DNA of 64,000 nt. Origin: Pseudomonas sp. PB106 (GTDB lineage: Bacteria > Pseudomonadota > Gammaproteobacteria > Pseudomonadales > Pseudomonadaceae). The stretch spans positions 21,625 to 85,624 of the forward strand of contig NZ_RWIM01000157.1 of the NCBI RefSeq assembly GCF_009764645.1, read 5' to 3'. The position numbers and the translations under genes are program-made. Below, one piece after another: positions 35,606 to 44,114 of this stretch. Position 1 is the stretch's first letter, and every line of letters starts with the position of its first letter. The notes under the pieces were generated by a model. It made no database searches, had not been told where the DNA came from, and was given only the letters and a program-made list of their open reading frames with translations.

Positions 35606-35678
35606 TGACGCCCGCCCGACGGTCAGGGCGAAATTGCTATCAGCAGCTATAACTCATTGGTAATTCTTCGGATATTCC

Positions 35679-37295
35679 ATGATGGTTGCTACCCGAGAGA
35701 CGCTGCGTAGCTGGTTCTATCGCCCTTGGTTTTTGGCGATGATCGCGGCTGTCCTCAGTGCCAGCCTGCTGATCGCCGGCGGTATGTTCGTGGCGATGCG
35801 TCAGGTCGAGCAACGTGAAAGCCAGGAAATGAACGCTCAGGGCGAACGTTTCCTGGCCCGCCTCGAACAATTGTTCGGTCAACTGCGCGAAAGTCTCGAC
35901 GACCTCGAAGCCCAACCCCTGCGCAGTTGTGACGACGAAATGATCGCCACCCTGCAGCAAGTTACCTTCAACTATCGCTTCGTCTATGAAGCCGCTTACA
36001 TGGACGCCTCGCGGATCTGCTCCAACCGTCCGCGCCAGGAAGGTTTGTCGGTTGTTCGCGCGCCGGACATCAAAGGCCCGACCTACAGCTATTGGCTGAA
36101 CACCACCACCGAACCCGATGAAAACCGCGCAGCGTTGATGTTGGGGCGCGGCAACTTTCGCGTCGCCACCTCACGCGGCCACCTGACCGATATGGTCGAT
36201 CTGTCGCCCGGCAGCAGTTTGCTGGTGGTGCTGGACCATGGCACCCGAGCCATTCCGGTACTGGGCAAAGAACAGATCTGGCCACCCACAGAGCACTGGC
36301 CACCGAAAAGCCGCGGCGCCTTGCAGGTCACGCAAACCCGGCTGATCTATCGCATGCCCACCGACAACCCCGAATATCAACTGGTGCTGATCACACCGCG
36401 TACCGGCATGCACATCCCCGCTGTCTGGTGGTGGATGATTCCGGTCTGCCTGGTGGCTGGTGCCATTGTCGGTTTTCTGGTGTTCCTGCTGGTTCGTCAG
36501 CGCCAGTCGCTGGATGCCGAATTGCACGGCGCCATCCGTCGTGGCGAGCTACAGGTGCTCTACCAACCGATCTTCGACCTCGACAGCCGCAACTGCGTTG
36601 GCGCCGAAGCCCTGCTGCGCTGGCGCCGCCCAGATGGCACTCTGACCAGCCCCGACCTGTTCATCCCGATGGCGGAGAACACTGGGCAGATCCGCCAGAT
36701 GACTGACTTCGTCCTCCAGCGCTTGCTGGAGCAGTTGGGTCAATTGCTTCGGGCCAATCCGCAGCTATACATCTCGGTGAACCTCGCCGCCTGCGATGTG
36801 ACGGTGCCGCGCATCGGCCTAGTCATGGCGCGCCTGCTGAAGTTGCACCGGGTCGCCGCCCGGCAGATCGCCTTCGAAGTCACCGAACGCGGTCTGATTG
36901 ATGTAGTGGTGGCGCGGGAAAACCTGCAAGCCCTGCGCGATGTCGGCCATCAGGTGCTGATCGATGACTTTGGCACCGGCTATTGCAGCCTCGCCTACCT
37001 GCAAACGCTGCCGGTGGACTGCCTGAAAATCGACAAGGCCTTTATTGATGCGCTCGGCCACGATGCGGCGAGCAGCGGCGTCGCCCCGCACATCATTCAC
37101 ATGGCGCAGGCGCTGGATCTGAAGGTGATTGCCGAAGGCATCGAGCTTGAATCGCAAGCCCAGTTGCTCAGCAGCGAGGGCGTGAAGTTCGGTCAGGGCT
37201 GGCTGTTCGCTCACGCCCTCAGCGCGGTGCAATTCATCGAATTGATCACCCGTGGCCGACGCCTCGCCGGACGGCGGCTGGACGACGAAGCCTGA
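35679..37295 (+). CDS. c-di-GMP phosphodiesterase with CSS-type periplasmic sensor and EAL domain
   Basis: A 538-residue inner-membrane protein: helix about 18-38, a periplasmic domain (about 40-245) with Cys residues in LRSCDDEM and RICSNRP (CSS-motif family, here C-S-N), second helix about 250-270, and a C-terminal EAL domain with GAEALLRW, SVNLAA, EVTERG, LIDDFGTGYCSL, KIDKAFI and AEGIE. All metal and catalytic residues are present, so it should degrade c-di-GMP; the two periplasmic Cys suggest redox (DsbA-type) control, known for this family. It follows the amidase by 73 bp. Confidence 0.92.
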   Translation: MMVATRETLRSWFYRPWFLAMIAAVLSASLLIAGGMFVAMRQVEQRESQEMNAQGERFLARLEQLFGQLRESLDDLEAQPLRSCDDEMIATLQQVTFNYRFVYEAAYMDASRICSNRPRQEGLSVVRAPDIKGPTYSYWLNTTTEPDENRAALMLGRGNFRVATSRGHLTDMVDLSPGSSLLVVLDHGTRAIPVLGKEQIWPPTEHWPPKSRGALQVTQTRLIYRMPTDNPEYQLVLITPRTGMHIPAVWWWMIPVCLVAGAIVGFLVFLLVRQRQSLDAELHGAIRRGELQVLYQPIFDLDSRNCVGAEALLRWRRPDGTLTSPDLFIPMAENTGQIRQMTDFVLQRLLEQLGQLLRANPQLYISVNLAACDVTVPRIGLVMARLLKLHRVAARQIAFEVTERGLIDVVVARENLQALRDVGHQVLIDDFGTGYCSLAYLQTLPVDCLKIDKAFIDALGHDAASSGVAPHIIHMAQALDLKVIAEGIELESQAQLLSSEGVKFGQGWLFAHALSAVQFIELITRGRRLAGRRLDDEA

Positions 37296-37296
37296 G

Positions 37297-39087
37297 CTAG
37301 ACCGACAGCGCCATGTAAAACTGCGTGCCCTGCCCCGGCCGCGAATAGACGCCCATCCGCCCACCGTGAAGCTGCACGATTTCCTTGCACAGCGCCAGGC
37401 CAAGCCCGGCGCCACCCTTCTTGCGCCCAACCTGCACGAACGGCTCGAAGATGCGTCCCTGCTGGCCGTAGGCAATGCCTTCGCCATTGTCTTCAACACT
37501 GATGATCACCCGCTCGCCATGGCGTCGCGCCTGTAGGCGGATCTGACCGTCGCGGGCGGTATGGCGCAGGGCGTTGTCGATGAGGTTGTCGAGGACTCGG
37601 TCGAGTTGGGCCTGATCGGCTTGCAATCGAGGCAATGGCCCCTGCACTTCGACATTCAGGGCAATGCCTTTGCCCAGCGCAAAATCTTCAAAGCGAAGTC
37701 GCGCCTGTTCCAGCAGGTCTTCGATGGAACACGGCGCCAGGGTCAGTTTCTGCAGACCGTTCTGGTAACGCGAGAAGTTGAGCAGGTCATTGATCAGTTG
37801 CATCAAGCGCTGCATTTCTTCGTTCACGGTGTCGAGCAGGTCCGCCTCACGCGACTCCGCTGGAAACTTCGCCCGCTCACGGAACAAGCCGAATGCCATG
37901 TGCATGCCGGTGACTGGCGTGCGCAGCTCGTGAGAGGCGCGCAGGACGAACTCGCTGCGCACCCGTTCGAAAGCGCGCTGCTCGGTAACGTCGTGCAACA
38001 CCATCACCGCACCAAGGATGTGCCCTTGTGTATGGCTCACCGGCGTCAGGCTGTAGGTCAGCAGGCGCGATTCGCCGTCGACCTCGATACTCAAATCCTC
38101 AGGTGCGCGCTCAAGCGTGCCGCCGCGCAGTACCAGTTGCAGCTGCGCATCCAGCTCCGGTCGCTCCAGTGCCGTGCCCAGGCCCTGACCGAGACGGTCG
38201 TCCTCCCAGCCCAACTGCCGCTGGGCCACCGGGTTGAGGTGCTCCAGTTGCCCCTGACGGTCGATCATCAGCAGGCCGTCATCGATACTGTCGAGTACCG
38301 CTTGCAAACGCTGCTGACCGGCGAGCAGTTCATCGACGTTGGTTGCCTGATGCTCGCGCAGCGCCTCAGCCATCATGCCGAAACGCTTGGTCAGCTGATT
38401 CATTTCCATCGCCGATGAAATCGGCAGGGTCACTTCAAAATTGCCTTGGCCGATGTTGTCCGCCGCTTGCGCCAGCGCCTCGATCGGAGCCCCGAAACGC
38501 CGGGCAATCCCATGGGCCGTGATGAAACCGATGATCAGTACCGCCAGCCCGACAACCCCCAGTAGACCGGCGATCAACAATGCCCGGTCACGCGTTTGAT
38601 GTTGCACCGCGTTGATGTTGTCCAGCGCATGCTTGTGCTCGGTGATCAAACCGTTGCGCAGCGTGTTGAAGCGCTCCCTGAGGTCGGCGTTGCTGCTCAA
38701 CGCAGCCGCTGGATCACGGGACACATCGAAGGCTTGAAGAAAACTCAGGTAATCCGCCTTGGCCTGACTGAAACCGTAATGCCGGCCATCGCCCACCTGC
38801 TCTTGAGCGATACCGTCATCGAGCAACTTGAGGTATTGCTGCTTGGACGCTTCGAACGCAACCGGATCAGGCACTTCGGCGAGCATAAGGACTAACTGAT
38901 CACCCAAGGTTTGCCGCAGCTTGAGGCCCAGATCGAGGGTGACGAAGTTGTTACGCAGCGTCATTTCCTGCGAGCCGGCCATTTGCATCACGCTGACCAG
39001 CCCGAGCAAAAGCCCGAGCAAGGCCACTGTAATCAAGGCGGAAATACTCAGGAATAATCGCGTTCGCAACTTCATCGCCAGTTTCAT
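37297..39087 (-). CDS. kinB: Alginate two-component sensor kinase/phosphatase KinB
   Basis: A 596-residue membrane sensor. Helices at about 10-30 and 175-195 bracket a periplasmic four-helix sensor; then HAMP, PAS (about 250-360), HisKA with SEFVLRASHELRTPVTGMH (His near 385) and HATPase with NLIDNALRH, DNGEGI and GGAGLGLALCKE. The start MKLAMKLRTRLFLS lies 10 bp after the algB stop; the reading frame continues upstream inside algB but was rejected. Length matches P. aeruginosa KinB (about 595). It controls AlgB phosphorylation and so alginate, virulence and acute/chronic switching. Confidence 0.95.
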   Translation of the reverse strand: MKLAMKLRTRLFLSISALITVALLGLLLGLVSVMQMAGSQEMTLRNNFVTLDLGLKLRQTLGDQLVLMLAEVPDPVAFEASKQQYLKLLDDGIAQEQVGDGRHYGFSQAKADYLSFLQAFDVSRDPAAALSSNADLRERFNTLRNGLITEHKHALDNINAVQHQTRDRALLIAGLLGVVGLAVLIIGFITAHGIARRFGAPIEALAQAADNIGQGNFEVTLPISSAMEMNQLTKRFGMMAEALREHQATNVDELLAGQQRLQAVLDSIDDGLLMIDRQGQLEHLNPVAQRQLGWEDDRLGQGLGTALERPELDAQLQLVLRGGTLERAPEDLSIEVDGESRLLTYSLTPVSHTQGHILGAVMVLHDVTEQRAFERVRSEFVLRASHELRTPVTGMHMAFGLFRERAKFPAESREADLLDTVNEEMQRLMQLINDLLNFSRYQNGLQKLTLAPCSIEDLLEQARLRFEDFALGKGIALNVEVQGPLPRLQADQAQLDRVLDNLIDNALRHTARDGQIRLQARRHGERVIISVEDNGEGIAYGQQGRIFEPFVQVGRKKGGAGLGLALCKEIVQLHGGRMGVYSRPGQGTQFYMALSV

Positions 39088-39097
39088 CGCGGCGCGC

Positions 39098-40444
39098 TCA
39101 CAGATTGTACTGCTTGCGCTTGCGATACAGGGTCGAGGCGTCGATGCCCAAGGTTTTCGCCGCTTGGTCCAAGGTGCCGGCGGTAGCGAGAACCGCGCCG
39201 ATGTGGGCTTTTTCCAGCTCATCCAGACTCAGTGCCGCGCCGACTCTCGGTGCGTTGTTGGCCGGTTGCTCGGCCATGCCCAGGTGGGTGATCTCGACGC
39301 GTTCTTGCGGGCAGATGATGCTGGCCCGCTCGACCACGTTGCGCAGCTCCCGAATATTGCCCGGCCAACGGTAGCCGAGCAGTGCTTCACGGGCTTCGTC
39401 GCTGAAACCCCGCGCCGGGCGTGCGTATTCTTTAACGAAGCGAGCGAGGAAACGATCAGCCAGCGTGAGGATGTCCTCGGCGCGTTCGCGCAGGGGTGGC
39501 AAGTGCAGAGTGATGACGTTGAGGCGATAAAGCAGGTCTTCCCGGAAGCGGCCGTCACGCACCATGTCTTCCAGATTGAGGTTGGTTGCCGCAAGGATGC
39601 GCACATCGGCGCGGCGGGTGACCGGATCCCCTACGCGCTCGTATTCCTTGTCTTGAATGAAGCGCAACAACTTGGGTTGCAATGTCAGGGGAAAATCGCC
39701 GATCTCATCGAGAAACAGTGTGCCGCCGTCAGCTTGGTTAACTCGACCCAGCGTACTTTCGCTGGCGCCGGTGAATGCGCCACGGCTGTGACCGAACAGC
39801 TCGCTTTCCATCAACTCCGCCGTCAGCGACGGGCAGTTGATGGTTACGCAGGATTTCTTCTCGCGCTTGCTCCAGCCGTGAATCGCTCGGGCCAGTTCGC
39901 CCTTACCGGTGCCGGACTCGCCAAGGATAAGAATGTTGGCGTCGGTGCCCGCCACTTGGCGGGCAGTCTCCAGTACGACTTTCATCGCCGGGCTGTGGGA
40001 ATCGAGGCCATCCTTGGGCTTGCGAATTTCGCCTTCGAGGGCCTCGAGGCGCGCCGACAGTTGGCGCACTTCCAGTTGCTTGGCGGTGGCCAGACGCAAC
40101 TGATCCGGGCTGCACGGCTTGACCAGATAATCGGCGGCGCCGGCCTGAATCGCATCAACAGCCGTATCGACAGCCGAATGCGCGGTGACGATCACCACAC
40201 GCATCCATGGCGCCTGAATGCGCATTTGCGCCAATACGTCGAGGCCGTTGTCCTCGCCCAAGCGCAAATCAAGGAAGCACAGGTCGAAGACCTGGCGTTG
40301 CAGCAAGGCGTCGGCCTGAGCCGCGCTGTTTGCCGTGGCGACCGTATAGCCCTCATCTTCGAGGCAATAACGGAAGGTACGCAGGATGGCGGATTCGTCG
40401 TCCACCAGCAGAATGCGGCCTTGATGCTCAGTGGCAGATTCCAT
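39098..40444 (-). CDS. algB: Alginate response regulator AlgB, NtrC family
   Basis: A 448-residue regulator: receiver domain with phosphoacceptor Asp59 (QVFDLCFLDLRLG), AAA+ sigma-54 interaction domain with Walker A GESGTGKGE near 175 and GAFTGASE (GAFTGA loop intact) near 220, and a C-terminal Fis-type HTH (LDQAAKTLGIDASTLYRKRKQY). It activates alginate genes with KinB as kinase/phosphatase. AGGA precedes the ATG. Divergent from a gene pair preceded by a sigma-54 promoter. Confidence 0.96.
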   Translation of the reverse strand: MESATEHQGRILLVDDESAILRTFRYCLEDEGYTVATANSAAQADALLQRQVFDLCFLDLRLGEDNGLDVLAQMRIQAPWMRVVIVTAHSAVDTAVDAIQAGAADYLVKPCSPDQLRLATAKQLEVRQLSARLEALEGEIRKPKDGLDSHSPAMKVVLETARQVAGTDANILILGESGTGKGELARAIHGWSKREKKSCVTINCPSLTAELMESELFGHSRGAFTGASESTLGRVNQADGGTLFLDEIGDFPLTLQPKLLRFIQDKEYERVGDPVTRRADVRILAATNLNLEDMVRDGRFREDLLYRLNVITLHLPPLRERAEDILTLADRFLARFVKEYARPARGFSDEAREALLGYRWPGNIRELRNVVERASIICPQERVEITHLGMAEQPANNAPRVGAALSLDELEKAHIGAVLATAGTLDQAAKTLGIDASTLYRKRKQYNL

Positions 40445-40682
40445 TTTTCCTACGCTCCATAGTGATTGGTCTGAGGTTAGTCCCGGAAAAATCGGGCAAG
40501 TTGCATGGTTGATTCTGAACGATGCCAGCCATAGGAGGGTAGCCCTCTCCTGCCATTACGGCCAATACATTGATTTTGTTGGTTATTTAAACAATCACCG
40601 ATTTGCAGGGCGTTGCCTGCGTCCTTTTCTGACATCTGCGCCCTGCTCTCAATTCCATAAGAATGAATTCTCCTACGAAAAA

Positions 40683-40720
40683 ATCGTGCATTGCGCACGA
40701 TGCCAGATGACCCATCGTGC
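40683..40720. promoter_or_regulatory. Palindromic candidate enhancer site with third half-site
   Basis: ATCGTGC-ATTGC-GCACGAT (40683-40701) is a perfect inverted repeat with a 5-bp spacer, and another ATCGTGC follows at 40714-40720. It ends 74-94 bp upstream of the -24 GG, the range where NtrC-type activators bind. The activator could be AlgB or another enhancer-binding protein. Confidence 0.55.
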
Positions 40721-40793
40721 AGGATGCGTCGCTAGCGCTTTTTCTCACACTCATAACTTATTGATTTTGTTAGATTTTTTTCAAACAAAAAAC

Positions 40794-40810
40794 TGGCATG
40801 CAGGCTGCAA
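40794..40810 (+). promoter_or_regulatory. Sigma-54 (RpoN) promoter
   Basis: TGGCATGCAGGCTGCAA has the invariant GG-N10-GC spacing (GG at 40795-40796, GC at 40807-40808) and close fit to TGGCAC-N5-TTGCW. It lies about 60 bp before the ATG at 40872. The remainder of 40445-40793 is AT-rich divergent control DNA. Confidence 0.75.
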
Positions 40811-40871
40811 TATCTCTTACAGCCCGGGCAGACATGAACTGCCCCAACCGAATAAGAGTGAGGAACCCAGG

Positions 40872-41156
40872 ATGACTCGCCCACGTGCCGCCCAAGTGCG
40901 TATCTCGCCACTGCATATCCAGCAAGGTCTGTTTGCCGTATTGGCGCTGTTGATCACCCTGATCGCCTGCCAGCAATACCTGCGCTGGGAAAACAGCCAG
41001 CAGGTTGAGCCGTTGATCTCGATCCAGCACAACACGCAAACGCACTTCAGCGCCGTCAGCAGCAGCCAGGCCGACAATGCCTCGATGCGCATGATGGACG
41101 TTGATCAAGCGCAGCCACTGGATCAAATGCCACGTGAAGAGCGTTGGGTTTTCTGA
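40872..41156 (+). CDS. Small single-pass membrane protein (PA5482-like)
   Basis: A 94-residue protein with a basic N-terminus, one membrane helix (about 17-35, GLFAVLALLITLIACQQYL) and a polar, Gln/Ser-rich tail probably in the periplasm. No known domain. AGGA precedes the ATG at 40872. First gene after the sigma-54 promoter, followed by a DUF1328 protein and an Ivy homologue, so a shared envelope-stress or host-interaction role is possible. Confidence 0.75.
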   Translation: MTRPRAAQVRISPLHIQQGLFAVLALLITLIACQQYLRWENSQQVEPLISIQHNTQTHFSAVSSSQADNASMRMMDVDQAQPLDQMPREERWVF

Positions 41157-41230
41157 CTGATTGAATGAATTCGGGCGCTACGCGCCGGGACACGCAATAC
41201 CCTTTAAATAGAAAAGTAAGGAGAATCACC

Positions 41231-41395
41231 ATGTTGAGCTGGGCAATTACATTCTTGATCATTGCCATCATCGCTGCAGTACTGGGCTTCGGTGGTATCG
41301 CGGGCACCGCCACGGGTATCGCCAAGATTCTCTTTGTCGTGTTCCTGGTGATGTTCATCGCTTCCTTCTTCTTTGGCCGTCGCGGCCGAGGTTAA
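41231..41395 (+). CDS. DUF1328 (YtjA-type) small membrane protein
   Basis: A 54-residue protein of two membrane helices, MLSWAITFLIIAIIAAVLGF and IAKILFVVFLVMFIASFFFG, ending in the basic RRGRG. AAGGAGA lies 5-8 nt upstream of the ATG at 41231; the upstream in-frame extension is rejected. The family is widespread in proteobacteria; no function is firmly known. 2 bp before the next gene. Confidence 0.88.
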   Translation: MLSWAITFLIIAIIAAVLGFGGIAGTATGIAKILFVVFLVMFIASFFFGRRGRG

Positions 41396-41397
41396 CG

Positions 41398-41862
41398 ATG
41401 ACTGTCTTGAAGACATTGGCAGCCGCCCTGCTACTGGGCGGTAGTGCCATGGCAATGGCGGCCAACGATGGCCAGGCGCGGGTCAACGAACTGTTGAGTT
41501 CAGACCCGCAGTATCGGGAAACGTGGGAAGGCGTGGTGAAGAAGGAAGAGCGCCTGCCGGAATGGGTGATGAATCTGTCCGGCACGCCTGACCAGCAAAT
41601 GAATGCCGTAACTGAAGACGGCGATCAATATCTGGTAGGCCCGCTCTGCGAATCGGCAGACAAGTGCCTGAACCACCGCCTGATCGTCGCCTTCAGTTTC
41701 GACAAGAAAGATGCATACGCCATGCTCGTCGATGTGCCCGAAGGACTGCCGGCCGACAAGTCGCCAACGCGACATGCCACCTACCGCTTCCTCGGCAAAC
41801 CCGACCAGGGCATGCAGGATCTTCTGATGGAAACCCTGAAGAAAGATCCAAAGTGGTACTGA
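41398..41862 (+). CDS. Ivy-family vertebrate lysozyme inhibitor
   Basis: A 154-residue periplasmic protein with a signal peptide (cut after AMA) and the Ivy fold: SDPQYRETWEGVVKKEERLPEWVMNLSGT and LVGPLCESADKC..HRLIVAFS. The inhibitory loop, CKPHDC in E. coli Ivy, is represented by the Cys-bracketed CESADKC, so the key His is not conserved. It corresponds to the second Ivy of P. aeruginosa (PA5481). Last gene of the sigma-54-preceded operon; a short terminator-like hairpin follows. Confidence 0.82.
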   Translation: MTVLKTLAAALLLGGSAMAMAANDGQARVNELLSSDPQYRETWEGVVKKEERLPEWVMNLSGTPDQQMNAVTEDGDQYLVGPLCESADKCLNHRLIVAFSFDKKDAYAMLVDVPEGLPADKSPTRHATYRFLGKPDQGMQDLLMETLKKDPKWY

Positions 41863-41874
41863 TCTGAACACGAA

Positions 41875-41894
41875 GGCAGCAGCCCTGCTGCTTT
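41875..41894 (+). terminator. Weak terminator after the Ivy gene
   Basis: GCAGCA-GCCC-TGCTGC stem followed by a short T run (CTTT), 12 bp after the stop codon. Confidence 0.45.
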
Positions 41895-42203
41895 CCATTG
41901 CGCCCACCTGAGGAAGGCAGGCGCATGACCAAGGGGCCGGGACGTTCTGACTGTTACAGGGTCGGAGTGACCTACGGGTACAGGGAGTGCCTGCGCAAGG
42001 GCCGGGTCAGGGTAAAAGCTGCGTCGCAGGTTCGCCGGCCCTCAGTGGTTCGACGGACTTGCGCTGAGCTTTGAATCGAAGAAAACATTGATCCAGAGCG
42101 TCCAGCTCATCCTTTTTATCGCTGACACTGCGCGCGAAAACATTTCGCGGTGTTTCCTGGCGACCGTATATCGAGAAAGAAACCTGTTGAGCAAGAGGAC
42201 TTC

Positions 42204-42402
42204 TAGTCTTCCTCCGTAGGCTTTTTCCTCAAATTTTTGTCGAATTTTCTCGTTTAGAAAATAACCAACCTACGCGGAAATGGCCGGTTCACGGCACTTA
42301 TGCCGGCTGAAATGTCGCAATCGAACCGGTTGGGACGCCAGTTTCATTTAAAAAAGCTCATGCCGATTCGGCATAGGGTAGGCGTTTACGGCATTAGACG
42401 CC
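42204..42402 (+). other. Cluster of hairpins upstream of gltP
   Basis: Within the 702-bp gene-free gap 41863-42564, four stems lie in series: CCGTAGG...CCTACG (42214-42274) enclosing ATTTTCT/AGAAAAT (42244-42262); CCGGTTC...GAACCGG (42284-42329) enclosing CGGCA/TGCCG; ATGCCG-ATT-CGGCAT (42360-42374); GGCGT...ACGCC (42381-42402). The region is AT-rich and no ORF was recognised. It may be a structured 5' leader of gltP or protein-binding sites. Nothing was recognised in 41895-42203 or 42403-42548. Confidence 0.45.
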
Positions 42403-42564
42403 GCAACCTTGCATCGGAATAGTTGCGCCTTTTTTCGCCTGCTGGAGAGCCGTAAATACGCGCTTCGGGGCACCTTATACGGAGGCAGATGCACAGACTT
42501 TTCCGCTAATGAGCGTTCCAGTTCCTGCATGTGCCTGAGTCAAACGCAAGTAAGGGTAAAGATA

Positions 42565-43896
42565 ATGAAGAAGGCAAAAATTAGCCTCGCCTGGCAGATC
42601 CTCATCGGTCTGGTTCTGGGTATTGCAATCGGTGCGTTGCTCAACCACTTCAGTGCCGAAAAAGCCTGGTGGATCAGCAACGTCCTGCAACCGGCAGGCG
42701 ATATCTTTATCCGTCTGATCAAGATGATCGTGATCCCGATCGTCATCTCTTCCCTGATTGTCGGCATTGCCGGCGTGGGCGACGCCAAGAAGCTGGGGCG
42801 TATCGGCCTGAAGACGATCATCTATTTCGAGATCGTCACCACCATCGCCATCGTCGTCGGCCTGCTGCTGGCCAACCTGGTCCATCCGGGTTCCGGCATC
42901 GACATGAGCACCCTGGGCACGGTGGACATCTCCAAGTACCAGGCGACCGCTGCCGAAGTACAGCATGAACACGCGTTCATCGAGACCATCCTCAACCTGA
43001 TCCCGTCGAACATCTTCGCGGCCATGGCTCGCGGCGAAATGCTGCCGATCATCTTCTTCTCCGTGCTGTTCGGTCTCGGTCTGTCGAGCCTGCAGTCGGA
43101 CCTGCGCGAGCCGCTGGTGAAGATGTTCCAGGGCGTCTCGGAAAGCATGTTCAAAGTCACCCACATGATCATGAACTACGCCCCAATCGGCGTATTCGCA
43201 CTGATCGCGGTGACCGTGGCCAACTTCGGCTTCGCTTCCCTGCTGCCGCTGGCCAAACTGGTGATCCTGGTTTACTTCGCCATCGCCTTCTTCGCCTTTG
43301 TGGTGCTGGGCCTGATCGCCAAGATGTTCGGTTTCTCGGTGTTCAAGCTGATGCGCATCTTCAAGGATGAGCTGGTCCTGGCCTACTCCACCGCCTCTTC
43401 GGAAACCGTGCTGCCACGTGTGATCGAGAAGATGGAAGAATACGGCGCACCGAAAGCTATCTGCAGCTTCGTGGTGCCGACCGGTTACTCGTTCAACCTC
43501 GACGGTTCGACCCTGTATCAGTCGATCGCGGCAATCTTCATTGCCCAGCTGTACGGCATCGACCTGTCGATCAGCCAGCAACTGCTGCTGGTGCTGACCC
43601 TGATGGTCACCTCCAAAGGCATCGCCGGTGTACCGGGCGTGTCGTTCGTGGTGCTGCTGGCCACGCTGGGCAGCGTCGGTATTCCGCTGGAAGGTCTGGC
43701 GTTCATCGCCGGTGTCGACCGCGTCATGGACATGGCCCGTACCGCACTGAACGTGATCGGTAACGCGCTGGCCGTACTGGTTATCTCGCGCTGGGAAGGC
43801 ATGTACGACGACGCCAAGGGCGAGCGCTACTGGAACTCCCTGCCGCACTGGCGCAGCAAGGAAAAACTGCCAGCGGGCGAAATCTCCAAGAACTGA
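42565..43896 (+). CDS. gltP: Glutamate/aspartate:proton symporter, dicarboxylate/amino acid:cation symporter family
   Basis: A 443-residue inner-membrane carrier with eight helices plus re-entrant loops. Family signatures are YSTASSETVLPRVIEKM (serine-rich HP1), GYSFNLDGSTLYQSIA (the NMDGT-type motif, TM7) and SKGIAGVPGVSFVVL (HP2). The ATG at 42565 has TAAGGG upstream and gives MKKAKISLAWQILIG; the frame continues upstream without a family match. Position equals PAO1 gltP next to the alginate regulators. Confidence 0.95.
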   Translation: MKKAKISLAWQILIGLVLGIAIGALLNHFSAEKAWWISNVLQPAGDIFIRLIKMIVIPIVISSLIVGIAGVGDAKKLGRIGLKTIIYFEIVTTIAIVVGLLLANLVHPGSGIDMSTLGTVDISKYQATAAEVQHEHAFIETILNLIPSNIFAAMARGEMLPIIFFSVLFGLGLSSLQSDLREPLVKMFQGVSESMFKVTHMIMNYAPIGVFALIAVTVANFGFASLLPLAKLVILVYFAIAFFAFVVLGLIAKMFGFSVFKLMRIFKDELVLAYSTASSETVLPRVIEKMEEYGAPKAICSFVVPTGYSFNLDGSTLYQSIAAIFIAQLYGIDLSISQQLLLVLTLMVTSKGIAGVPGVSFVVLLATLGSVGIPLEGLAFIAGVDRVMDMARTALNVIGNALAVLVISRWEGMYDDAKGERYWNSLPHWRSKEKLPAGEISKN

Positions 43897-43905
43897 CACA
43901 AATCC

Positions 43906-43992
43906 CTGTAGGAGCTGCCGCAGGCTGCGATCTTTTGATTCTGTTTTTTAAAGGCAAGATCAACAGATCGCAGCCTTCGGCAGCTCCTACAG
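43906..43992. repeat. REPIN, TAGGAGCTGCCG-AGGCTGCGATCTTTT type
   Basis: CTGTAGGAGCTGCCGCAGGC...GCCTTCGGCAGCTCCTACAG inverted pair 10 bp after the gltP stop. Confidence 0.9.
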
Positions 43993-44036
43993 TAGATTGA
44001 GGTCAACCCGGGAATGGGTTGGCGGCAGGTACATAC

Positions 44037-44062
44037 AAACCCCGGAGAAATCCGGGGTTTGT
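44037..44062 (+). terminator. Terminator between gltP and the SpmAB-like gene
   Basis: AAACCCCGGA / TCCGGGGTTT stem with a 3-4 nt loop and a short T run. Confidence 0.85.
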
Positions 44063-44114
44063 CGTTTCTGGTGACCCCGCTATCATTCGCGGCATTCTTC
44101 GGGGGATTTGACTG

